From: Mumia quercus
Lineage (GTDB): Bacteria > Actinomycetota > Actinomycetes > Propionibacteriales > Nocardioidaceae
Assembly (NCBI RefSeq): GCF_025506335.1
Contig: NZ_JANZYO010000001.1
Span: forward strand, 1-64,000
Reading direction: 5' to 3'
Length of the DNA stretch: 64,000 bases
Part shown: in pieces, positions 1 to 9,600 of the stretch
Position numbering within the stretch: the first letter of the stretch is position 1
Layout: each line of letters begins with the position of its first letter
Notes under the pieces: model-generated
The model's database searches: none
What the model was told of the DNA's origin: nothing
The model's input: the letters and a program-made list of their open reading frames with translations, nothing else
Translations under genes and position numbers: made by a program

Positions 1-98
1 GACCCTTCGAGTACTGCGACGACCTCACACCCGTCGAAGCCGAGGCCGCTCACTACGCTCACCACCAGACCCCGACAACGGTCGGAGTCTCAAACTAG
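1..98 (+). pseudogene. 3' end of an IS3-family transposase (OrfB), cut by window edge
   Basis: Reading from base 3 gives 31 codons to a TAG at 96-98. The peptide contains TPVEAEAAHYAHHQ and ends TVGVSN, which resembles the C-terminus of IS3-family DDE transposases (…PxEYEAxYYA…). The rest of the gene lies outside the window, so whether the copy is intact is unknown. A typical IS3 terminal sequence follows directly (101-127), which supports the assignment. Confidence 0.75.
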
Positions 99-100
99 AA

Positions 101-127
101 AGTCTCCGGACACGCCGGGGTGGTTCA
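101..127. repeat. Right terminal inverted repeat of the IS3-family element
   Basis: Bases 101-127 begin agtctccgga and end ggtggttca. Read on the other strand they start TGAACCACCC and end TCCGGAGACT, the usual end pattern of IS3-family elements. This marks the right boundary of the element; the left end is outside the window, so a target duplication cannot be checked. Confidence 0.7.
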
Positions 128-224
128 TACCGAGAGCGGTAGCGATCACGACCGTTCGAGCACCGTCGTCGTCGCCGCTCACCTTGAGGACCTCGTAGCC
201 GGGCAGGTTGAACAATACCGACAC
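128..224 (-). pseudogene. 5' fragment of an ISL3-type transposase, interrupted by the IS3 element
   Basis: On the minus strand a GTG at 224-222 opens a frame beginning SVLFNLPGYEVLKV and continuing SGDDDGARTVVIATA. This resembles the N-terminus of ISL3-family transposases (LxLPGYxVxxVxxDDDGxRxV). The frame runs straight into the IS3 end at 127, so the transposase was disrupted there and the remainder is beyond the IS3 copy or lost. No clear ISL3 terminal repeat was seen upstream of the GTG. Confidence 0.6.
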
Positions 225-684
225 AGCCGAAGAGGCGGCGCCATCCGTAGGCTAAGACACGCTCGTGGTCCCTGTTCTGGATAGATGCCTGAGAACACCC
301 ACCCTGCCGCAGGGCCACCAGCGCCTACATCAGGACCGCATCACGCAGAGAGTCGAAGAGTCGGTGTACGGGTCGATAGGACCGGGTTCGGCGGTGCTTG
401 GCCAGCTGGCCGCAGGCGCCGCTGTCGGTGCGCACCGCCTTGGCGGTGATTCCACGCGCGGCGAAGAACCCTCGGACCTCCGGGGCGGACCTGGGCGCGT
501 GGTTGCTCCGCTCTTCACTGCAGAGGCTTCGTCTCAGTCCTGCCGAACCTCGTCCCCAATTGACTTGGTCGACCAGCCAGCAGATGGTTCGCGCAGGCCA
601 GCGCTCCTCACCACGTCTAGGAACAGCGAAGAACCACGGCACCCATCGGTCTCAAAATGGGCACCATTCCGATGCGACTAGTCA
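225..684. other. Decayed mobile-element debris, no intact gene
   Basis: This 460-base stretch lies between the ISL3 fragment and the STAND gene. No frame looks like an intact protein. The only recognisable piece is a short IS481-like transposase relic (367-462, minus). The content fits an insertion hotspot rather than a promoter region. Confidence 0.45.
367..462 (-). pseudogene. Relic of an IS481-type transposase catalytic core
   Basis: The minus strand reads AARGITAKAVRTDSGACGQL followed by AKHRRTRSYRP. This resembles the DDE core of the intact IS481 transposase at 18298-19290, where GVTIERVLSDNGSC is followed, after a longer stretch, by HKRTRPYRPQ. In the relic the second catalytic Asp is present (RTDSG) but the segment between it and the RTRxYRP motif is shortened, and no E-containing motif follows. 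It is a degraded fragment; the similarity was judged by eye. Confidence 0.4.
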
Positions 685-3303
685 TCAAGCCTCTGCCTCC
701 CGAACTAGGCGGTCGTGCAAGCTAGCGCAATGCCCGTTGGTCTCGTCGATGGCTAGGCCCGCGTTGACCCAGGCGGTAGCCGCTTCGACGTCCTGAAGGT
801 TCATGCAGAGCCAGGCGAGCCGCGACAGATCCGTGGCGTCGGCTTCAGCGGACCTTGACTCCATCAGTCGTCGAAGCCGCTGACACATCAGTCGGCGCTC
901 GTCGGCGTCCAGGGAGATCTCGCGACGGGAGATTAGGCCATTGAGTCGCGCAGCAGCGCTGCTCAGATCCTCGAAGTCAGAGTCGAGTAACTCGGCAAGC
1001 TGGAGACGAGCGTGCATCTCACCCAACGGGTCACCGACCCTTCGGTAGAGAGCGACCAGAGATCGCCACGCGCCACCGTCTTGGGGCGCTGATTCGAGGT
1101 ATCGATTGATTGAAGCAAGCGCTTCCTGGGTGGCGCCCGTCTCCTGCTGCAGGCGGGCAAGATTGAGCCATGCTGGCGCGTATCCGGATGCGATGTACTC
1201 AAGGACTGCGATCTCTTGGTCGACATCTCCACCATCAGCTTGGCGCTTCGCAACGGCTCGAGTAAGGCGGTCAAGCCGCGGGGCGAGACCGAGGGCAACG
1301 TCAGCTGCTCTGACCGGCCCAAAGTGACGAACGAGTTCCAGGTCGGCATCAATCGCGACCTTGAGCGGGGACGTCACCAGTTTGCGCTTACCGAAGAGGG
1401 CCGCAGCCAATGGAACCGAGACGAAGGGGGTCTGCCCCTCCGAATCCTCGACGACCTCGACGAGTGAAGCACGCTCGAGTTCTGCGATGGAGCCGTCAAC
1501 GTCGAGTCGCTCGTTCCCAGGCCGGAGAAGTACAGCCTCGAGTCCCAGCCTCGGAACATATGATCTCCAACTGCATAGCGTGAGAAACACCCGCTGTCCC
1601 GCCAGTGACAACGAAGAAAAAGAACGGTCGAAGAGGGCGTCGAGTAGTGCATCCTTCGTAGCGACGACGCTTTTTAGGGATACCTTCCGATTTCCGCGAG
1701 CGCTTTCACCGAGGAGAACCTTAGTTATGTACGGATGTCCGTCGGACTCCTCGTACAGCTGGTCTTCGTAGGCCTCCGAAACGAGCTCGAGGACTCCCAA
1801 GCTGGAGGCAGTCTCCCTGACCAGAGCGTGATACTCGTCGCGAGCCATGCCCGCGACGCCGATGGGGTAATCGGCTTTGAAGTCCCGGGTTCGAGTGGTG
1901 ATCAGGACCTTGTTCGGCAATCGGATCGCGTTATTGAAGTACTCGTACAGGCTCACCTGTTCTCGGATGGTCTCAAAATTGTCGAAAACGAACAGAAATG
2001 GCCCGTCGGGCGCCTGGCCTGCGAGACAATCCGTGAAGTATTGCAGAGCCCCCGCGTTGTTTAGCTTCTCCTTCGGTCGCATGAGTCCAGCGAACTCTTT
2101 GGCAACATCCTCGGTCGAGAGGATGTCGGCACGGACGACCTTTGGTCCGTCCTGAAGTAGATCGATGTCCCGTGCGCTGAACCACACAACTGCGAAGAAC
2201 TCCTGCGTGTTCGAGAGTTCGTGGAGAACCTCGAGGGCGAGTGATGTCTTTCCTACCCCACCCCTGCCTTGCAGCGTGATGACAGGATTTCGTTCATCAA
2301 TCAGCACGGCCCTAAGATCGTTTTCAAGAACAGGTCGCGGCACGTAGCCCTCGCGCTTGGGTGGCATATTGGAGAAGACCTGGCCCACGACATCGAGGTC
2401 GGGTTGCGCGGTGGTTTCGCTCCGGGGCCGCGCCTCGATCGGCATTGCCCACGCGGCACCATCCTCGCCCCGGGTCTCATCCGTGATGTACGAGATCGCC
2501 TCAAAGCGCTGCTTTCGGTAGTTGCCGTTCGGCAGGAAGAAATCGCTCAGGTCGGCGTCAGTACGAACCAACGCGACGGGTCGCGGTTCCGGAAGTGCGA
2601 TGTAGACGCCGTCGTGAAACGAATGGCCGGCTTCTCGCGCTAGGTAGGAGAAGGTTTCGCGGCTGCCGCCGAAACAACTGACGCGGTACTTCCCAGACAA
2701 CGTCTGCGAGAGATGCACCCAGTCCCGCGCAAAGGTCGGTGCTCCTTCGATGAGTGAATCCAGCGAATCTGCTAGGGCTGGACAGACCCTCGAAAGGGTG
2801 CCGGCCTTCGGAGCTCCATGGCCACGCGTCCTATTGCGTAGCCATGCAAACCTTCGCCCCCACTGACGAAACGATGTCTTCTGTCTCGTTGTCATGGGGA
2901 TATCCGCGTCGAGGTAATGGCAGGCCTCGTTGAGCCGATCTACCGCTCGCCTCTGCCAACTGTCGTTCCCCGTGCCGACGTTCATGCTCAGCTCCCGCTG
3001 GGTCTCCCGCGCGGCGGGGTTGAGGAGTTGGCTCGGTGGTCCCGCGAGAACCTCCTCGAGCACCTCCGCCCACTCGCCGATTCCATCAGCGCGGACGAGT
3101 CTGCATTCAAGGGCATACCGATTGTGGTCTCGGTCGTCGTCGACTGCGGCAACCAGATCAGCAACGACGATTTTCAAAAGCATCTCTCCCATGTAGAGGA
3201 GATCAAAGAAGTACGACGTGTCGGACTCGTCCCGCGCCAGGCGGGTGCGCTCCCTCATTCTTTCGACTGGAACTAATGGAAGGCGAACCTGCTCTTCACT
3301 CAA
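685..3303 (-). CDS. HEPN-STAND NTPase, probable antiviral (abortive infection) protein
   Basis: The 872-aa product (TTG start) has an N-terminal helical region with RNRTRGHG at about residues 156-163, matching the HEPN ribonuclease signature R-N-x4-H. A STAND/NB-ARC ATPase core follows: Walker A GRGGVGKT near 346-353, Walker B FLFVFDN near 436-442, and an ITTRTR motif near 468-473. The C-terminal third contains helical repeats like TPRs (…AWLNLARLQQETG…). Proteins of this build sense phage or stress and then switch on a nuclease; RNA cleavage here is inferred. The frame stays open upstream to an ATG at 3384, but the TTG at 3303 has GAGAGGAAGG just upstream and is preferred. The gene is visibly lower in G+C than its neighbours and sits beside IS debris, which suggests horizontal transfer. 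Confidence 0.72.
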   Translation of the reverse strand: MSEEQVRLPLVPVERMRERTRLARDESDTSYFFDLLYMGEMLLKIVVADLVAAVDDDRDHNRYALECRLVRADGIGEWAEVLEEVLAGPPSQLLNPAARETQRELSMNVGTGNDSWQRRAVDRLNEACHYLDADIPMTTRQKTSFRQWGRRFAWLRNRTRGHGAPKAGTLSRVCPALADSLDSLIEGAPTFARDWVHLSQTLSGKYRVSCFGGSRETFSYLAREAGHSFHDGVYIALPEPRPVALVRTDADLSDFFLPNGNYRKQRFEAISYITDETRGEDGAAWAMPIEARPRSETTAQPDLDVVGQVFSNMPPKREGYVPRPVLENDLRAVLIDERNPVITLQGRGGVGKTSLALEVLHELSNTQEFFAVVWFSARDIDLLQDGPKVVRADILSTEDVAKEFAGLMRPKEKLNNAGALQYFTDCLAGQAPDGPFLFVFDNFETIREQVSLYEYFNNAIRLPNKVLITTRTRDFKADYPIGVAGMARDEYHALVRETASSLGVLELVSEAYEDQLYEESDGHPYITKVLLGESARGNRKVSLKSVVATKDALLDALFDRSFSSLSLAGQRVFLTLCSWRSYVPRLGLEAVLLRPGNERLDVDGSIAELERASLVEVVEDSEGQTPFVSVPLAAALFGKRKLVTSPLKVAIDADLELVRHFGPVRAADVALGLAPRLDRLTRAVAKRQADGGDVDQEIAVLEYIASGYAPAWLNLARLQQETGATQEALASINRYLESAPQDGGAWRSLVALYRRVGDPLGEMHARLQLAELLDSDFEDLSSAAARLNGLISRREISLDADERRLMCQRLRRLMESRSAEADATDLSRLAWLCMNLQDVEAATAWVNAGLAIDETNGHCASLHDRLVREAEA

Positions 3304-3665
3304 TGCTGAGCCTTCCTCTCGGAACTCTTCTTCATGCTCGCCGCCCAACCGTCGTCGGCCCGTACACACTCTGCCACCTGCCAAATCTGATCACGTGCGA
3401 ACCTGACAATTTCTTCGGGTCCACTGCCTTCGGCGTAATCTCGGGCGCCCGGTTGACACAGGTGGCTCCGCCGTCGGCAGACAGTCAAGCTAGGGACGTA
3501 TCAAGCACGCCCGTAACGACTGGTGGGGCAAGCGTCCCCGCTCCTCGCAAACTTGCACCCCGCTGAACCCCCGCGCTCGTACGGTCGTCCAACGCCCGGC
3601 CTCTCGGAACGGCCCGGGATGACCAATCCGCGCTCGGCGGATCGCACACACGGGGGAACACCAGG
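3304..3665. other. Divergent intergenic region, 362 bases
   Basis: This region separates the STAND gene (minus) from the beta-helix gene (plus). It holds the STAND ribosome-binding site, a TTGACA hexamer on the plus strand near 3453 without a convincing -10 partner, and the ggggga purine run before the ATG at 3666. No additional gene or RNA was recognised. Confidence 0.4.
3311..3320 (-). promoter_or_regulatory. Ribosome-binding site selecting the TTG start of the STAND gene
   Basis: The minus strand reads gagaggaagg ending 7 bases before the TTG at 3303. The ATG at 3384 lacks a comparable purine run, so this site decides the start. Confidence 0.55.
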
Positions 3666-6600
3666 ATGCTTAGCGCTGCGCGCACGGCTGCGCTCATGCT
3701 CGCCACCACGACGGCTGTCGCCGGAACACTCGCGGCCACGGCACCGGCCGCCGCGGCGAGCCCGTACGTCGTGACGTCCGCCGCCGACTACACCGACGCG
3801 ACACCGGGCGACGGCCAGTGCCGTACGAGCGCAGCGACCGGCGCGGTCTGCACGTTGCGCGCCGCGATCCAGGAGGCCAACGCGGGCGGCGGCGCGGACA
3901 CGATCCGCTTCGCCATCGGCTCCGGCCCGGTCACGATCTCGCCGACGTCCGAGCTCCCGCTGATTACCGAGCCGGTGACGATCGACGGCTTCACCCAGCC
4001 CGGCGCCGGGACCACCCCGATCGTCCACCTCGCTGGCGACACCGTCGGCGTGAACGGCGACGGCCTGCGTCTCGCAGCCGGCACGAGCTCGGTCTCCGGC
4101 CTTGTCTTCTCCAAGTTCGACGTCGCGATCTTCATCTCCGGCCCGGGCGGCAACCTCGTCACCGGCAACTACATCGGGATTGCCACGGACGGCACGACCG
4201 CGCGCGGCAACTCGTACGGGATCGTCATCGACAAGTCGCCCGACAACGTCATCGGCACCTCCGCCAGCCGCAACGTGATCTCCGGCAACGCCAAGGCAGG
4301 CATCACGGTCACCGGAGCGGCGGCGAAGGACAACGAGATCGCCGGCAACCGCATCGGCACCAACGCCACCGGGACCGCCACCGTCGCGAATCTCCTCGGC
4401 ATCACCGTCCTCGACGGCGCCCTCGACACCCGCATCGGCGGCACCACCGACGCCGACGGGAACCTCCTCTCGGGCAACGTCAGTCACGGCGTCGAGGTCG
4501 CCCAAGCGGCGAAGGGCACCGTCGTCTCCCGCAACCGCATCGGCACCGACGCCGCCGGCACCGCCGCATTGCCGAACCGCATGCAAGGCGTCGTCGCCAT
4601 CAGCGCCGCCAAGACGACCCTCCACGCCAACGTCATCTCCGGGAACGGCGAGACCGGCGTGTGGGCGTACGGCATCGCGGGCTCCGACGCCCACGAGATC
4701 ACCGACAACCTCGTCGGGACGAACGCAGCCGGCACGGCAGCCCTCGGCAACACCTCCGACGGGATCCGCCTGTCGGGGCCGACCGACTTCAGCACCCCCG
4801 CCGCGTTCGCGAAGATCACCGGCAACACCGTCTCCGGCAACGGGCGCGACGGCATCCGTACGGCCGACAGTGGCCGAAACGACATCAGCACCAACACCAT
4901 CGGCCTCGCCAAGGGCGGCGGCGCCACCCGGATCGCCAACAAGGGCGTCGGCATCCTCCTCTCCCACGACAAGCGGTCGTCGGTGCGCCACAACGTCGTC
5001 TCCGGCAACGACGGCGGCGGCATCTTCGCCGTCGGGGGCCACGCGGGCGAGCCGCTCGAGCTCCTCAGCAACAAGGTCGGCACCGACGGCACCGGCGTGT
5101 GGGCCGTCCCGAACAAGGTCGGCGGCATCAAGCTCACCGCCGAGCCGTCAGCGCCGACCGCCGGCGCGTACGGGGATGTCCGCAGCAACCTCGTCTCCGG
5201 CAACGATGGCGACGGCATCGTGGTCGCGCACGGCGTCGCGGCGAGCACCGTTACGGACAACACCGTCGGCGCGAATCTCGCCAGGACCGGCGCCCTCCGC
5301 AACCAGGGGGTCGGCATCTGGGTCGAGAAGGGCAGCGGTCACGTCGTCGGCACCCCGGGCCACGGCAACGTGGTGGTCGCCAACAGCAACGGCATCCTTG
5401 TACGCGGTGCGTCGGGCGTCTCTGTCGCGGCCAACACCGTCGGTGTCCTCCCCGGCGGAGGCAACGCCCCCAATCGCAACCAGGGCATCAAGGTCGACGG
5501 GGGCGCGACGCAGGTGACGATCGGCTTCAAGCCCGCCGATGCGATTCCCGCCGGCAGCTGTACCGGAGCCTGCAACACGGTCAGCGCCAACGCGGGAGCC
5601 GGCATCGGCGTCGACGGCGCGGCCACCAGTGGCATCACGATCCGCGGCAACGTGATCGACAAGAACACCGGCATTCCGATCGACCTCGGTGCGAGCGACC
5701 CGACCCCTAACGACGCCAAGGACGCCGACACCGGTCCCAACGGCCTGCTCAACTTCCCGGTCGGTGTCTCTGCGTCGTACGACAAGGTCCAGACGAAGAC
5801 GTTCGTCACCGGTGTCCTCGCGACACCCGACCCGAAGGGCACGGTCGTCGACGTCTACAAGGCGGCGGGCCCTGGGCCGGTCAGCGGATTCGGCGCGGCG
5901 AAGGAGTGGGTCGGCACGGCGACCCTCCACCCGACCGCCACCGGCGGGCACTTCGTCCTCGAGCTGCCCGGCGACCAGACGAGGAACGCCACCTACTCGG
6001 CGACCGCGACCGGTGCCGACGGCTCGACCTCTGAGGTGTCGATGGTCTGCCTGGACACCGACGGCGACGGGACGCTGGACGACGACGGCGACGCCATCTG
6101 CGACAGCTGGGAGCGGGACGGTATCGACTACGACGGGGACCGCACCATCGACCTTCCGCTCAACGCAGCGCCGTACGGGGCCGACCCGACCAAGCCCGAT
6201 GTGTACGTGGACGTCGACTACATGGAGGGCTCGCTGCACAGCGACCGCCCGTCCGCACTGGCGCTGGAGCGGGTCATCAAGGCGTACGAGTTCGCGCCGA
6301 ACGGCGGCATCAACCTCCACCTCTCGCCCGGGTCCGCCGGTCGCGTCGACGATGCGGTCGAGCACAGCGGTGACATCTTGGTGATGGCGCGCGGCTCGGG
6401 CGACGAGGACGACTACTGGGACCTCAAGGACGGCAAGCCGGGTGACCTCTGCGACGGGGCGTTCGGTACCAAGGCCGACCGGTCGGGACCGCGCTGCCAC
6501 GCGGTGCTCGGGGCGAAGCGGCTGATCTACCGGTACGCGCTGTTCACCCACCGCTTCGACGAGGCCCCCAAGACCTCCGGCGTCGCGGACCTCGGCGGTC

Positions 6601-9600
6601 AGGACGTCCTCATCAGCCTCGGCAGCTGGGACGACGACGATGTCATCCGGACCGGCGGCACGCTCAGCCGCTGCGTCACCGTCGAGCACTGCAAGAGCGA
6701 GATCGAGGCCGGCACCTTCATGCACGAGCTCGGCCACGCGATGGGGCTAAACCACGGCGGCGCGGACGGCGTCCACAACAAGCCGAACTACCTGAGCGTC
6801 ATGAACTACACGTTCCAGTTCCTCGCCTCGACGCCCACCCGCCCGCTCGACTACTCGCGGTGGAAGCTCCCGACGCTGCACGAGAACAACCTCGACGAGG
6901 TCGCCGGGATCGCCGCGAACGAGTCGGCCGCGACGAAGGCCGAGATCACGAAGCGTTGGTCCGCCACCGCGTTCAGCTGGTACGACGCCGTGCAGGGCGA
7001 GTGCGTCTGGCGCAGCGGGTCGCCGGTCTGGGCCATCGACTGGAACCAGGTCGGCGGCGCGGCGCAGACCGGTGTCCGGGCCGGCATCGCCGCCGACGGG
7101 CGCGGCGGCACCGCGTGCCAGACGATCCGGCCGATCGCGCTGGAGGGGCACGACGACTGGGCGAACATCCGGTACGACCTGCGCAGCTCGGGCGGATACC
7201 GGACCGAGGGCGTGTCCGCGCAGGGCGCCGCGCGTGCCGGCGCCGAGCGGGCGGGGCAGGACGTCGAGGACGCTACGGCGCTGTCGACGCTCTCGGACAG
7301 CGACGACGACGGCGTCCCCAACGCGGCAGACGTGTGTGTCCTCAAGGCCGACCCTGCGCAGAAGGACGAGGACGCCGACGGCATCGGGGACGCGTGCGTC
7401 GACGACATCACCGACCGCGACGTGTCGCTGACGGTCACGGCGCCGACCGAGGAGCCGCCGGTCGGGTCGCCGGCGACGGTGCGGGTGTCCGCGTCGAACT
7501 CCTTCCCGCTCGCGGCGACGGATCTCGAGATCGCGGTACGGGTGCCCGAGGGCCTCACGCCCGTGTCCGCGACGCCCAGCCACGGGTCGTACGACCAGAG
7601 CTCGGGCACGTGGACCCTCCCGTCGCTGGCGAAACGCTCGTCCGCCACGCTCGACCTGGCGGTGCGCGCGACGCGGGCCGAGGTGGACCTCGACGTCGAG
7701 GCCGAGGTGGTCGCGGCCGGCGAGGACGACCGCGACTCGGTGCCCGACAACGCGGATCCGCTCGAGGACGACCTTGCGTCGGCGGCCGTACGGGCGAAGC
7801 TCGTCTACACGCTCGAGGCGTTGCCGAAGGACGTCATCGGCGCGGTCCGCGACGGCGCGACGATGGCGACGCTGCACCGCGACAGCGCGGGCACGAAGCG
7901 GATCACGCTCGAGCACGCAGGCCGTACGACGACGCTGCCGATGGCGTCGGACAACCTCAACCTCCAGGCCGTCAACGCGCACGGCGACGTCGTGTACTGG
8001 ATCGGTGACGTGTCGTACGTGTGGCGTGGCGGCACGTCGGTGCGGCTGCCGGACAACTTCGTCGCCTCGGGGATCAACGACGCGGGCACGGTCGTCGGCC
8101 GGTCGTACAACAAGGCCGCGACGTGGGTCGACGGCACCGTCACGCACCTCGCGGACCTCGACCCGACCCATCCGGGAGCCGGCGGCGTCGCGACCGCGAT
8201 CAACGACGACGGGTTGATCGTCGGCTACTCGATCTCGCGGTTCGGTCGGGAGAACGCGGTCCGGTGGGTCGACGGCGTGATCGACTCGATGGGCATGCCC
8301 GCGGGCGACGCGTCGCTGGCCCTCGGCGTCGGTTCCACCGGTGCGGTCGCCGGTCAGCTGATGTCCCGCCCGCTGCGCATGGTGGGCAACGCCCGCACGA
8401 CGATCGAGGAGAGCCCGGGACGGGCGGAGTCGGTGAACGCGTACGGCGACTTCGTCGGGCGGACGCAGGATCTGCGGGCCTTCCTGCATACGAACGGCAA
8501 GGCCCGGAGCCTGGAGTCGCTGCTCGCGCCCGGACAGGACTGGGGGCTGCTGCACGACGCGACGGACATCGCGGACGACGGGGCGATCGTCGGGTCGGGC
8601 GTGTATCGCGGGGAGCCGCGCCTGTTCGTCGCGCGGCCGGGTGTGGGTGCGCGCGCGGCGCGGCTCACGGCAGATCCGGGCAGCGTCGACGTCGGCGTGG
8701 TCCGGGTGGGGACGAGCTCCGGTGCGCAGGCGGTGACGCTGACGAACGGATCGCCGGGCCCGGTCGAGGTCGAGGCGCCGCGCCTCGAGGGCGCAGATGC
8801 GGCGGACTTCGAGGCCGACCCCGGGACGCTGCCCCGTACGCTCGCGGCCGGCGAGTCCGCCGAGGTGTCGGTGAGGTTCGCGCCGACGGCGGCCGGCTCG
8901 CGTACGGCGACGCTCGTGGTGCCGGCGTCGAGCGGGGACGTGACGGTGCCGCTGCGCGGTGAGGGGATAGTGCCCGACGACGCCGCGCCGGTGGTCCGGT
9001 GCGCGACGGCGCCGGGGACATGGTCCCGGACCGACGTGTCGATCGCGTGCACGGCAACCGACGCTGGCAGCGGGCTGGCGAACGCCGCGGACGGGACATT
9101 CGTGCTGAAGACGTCCGTGGCCGCGGGGACGGCGAGCGCGAACGCGGCGACCGGTACGCGGCGCGTCTGCGACAAGGCCGGCAACTGCGCCACGGCCGGA
9201 CCCGTACGCGGGGTGCGCGTCGACAAGCGGGCGCCTTCCGCGAAGGCCGCGCGCGGTGCTGCGGTGACGCTCGACGGCAAGGCCGTCGTACGGGTGTCGG
9301 GCACGGACATCGGGTCCGGCGTGGCGTCGTACGACACCCGCGTCCGTACGGTCGCCCGCTCGGGAGCGACGTCCGGATGGTCCGTGCCGAAGGGCTGGCA
9401 GGCGTCGCGGACGACGACGCTCACACGTGCCGTGGCGGCGGGGACGACGGCGTGCTTCTCAACGCGGTCGCGTGACCGGGCAGGCAATGTTTCCGGGTGG
9501 AGCCCTGCGGTGTGCACGAGTGCTCCGTACGACGACCGTGCGCTCAAGGCCTCGGCCGGATGGAAGCGGACGAAGGGCGCGGCGTACCTGCAGCGCACGA

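Noticed and set aside
3453-3458. TTGACA as -35 for the beta-helix gene
   Set aside because: No acceptable -10 at 16-19 bases downstream and more than 200 bases to the start codon.
3501-5042. 513-codon frame antisense to the beta-helix gene
   Set aside because: Low-complexity Gly/Ala/Asp/Val product without motifs; a shadow of the repetitive sense gene.
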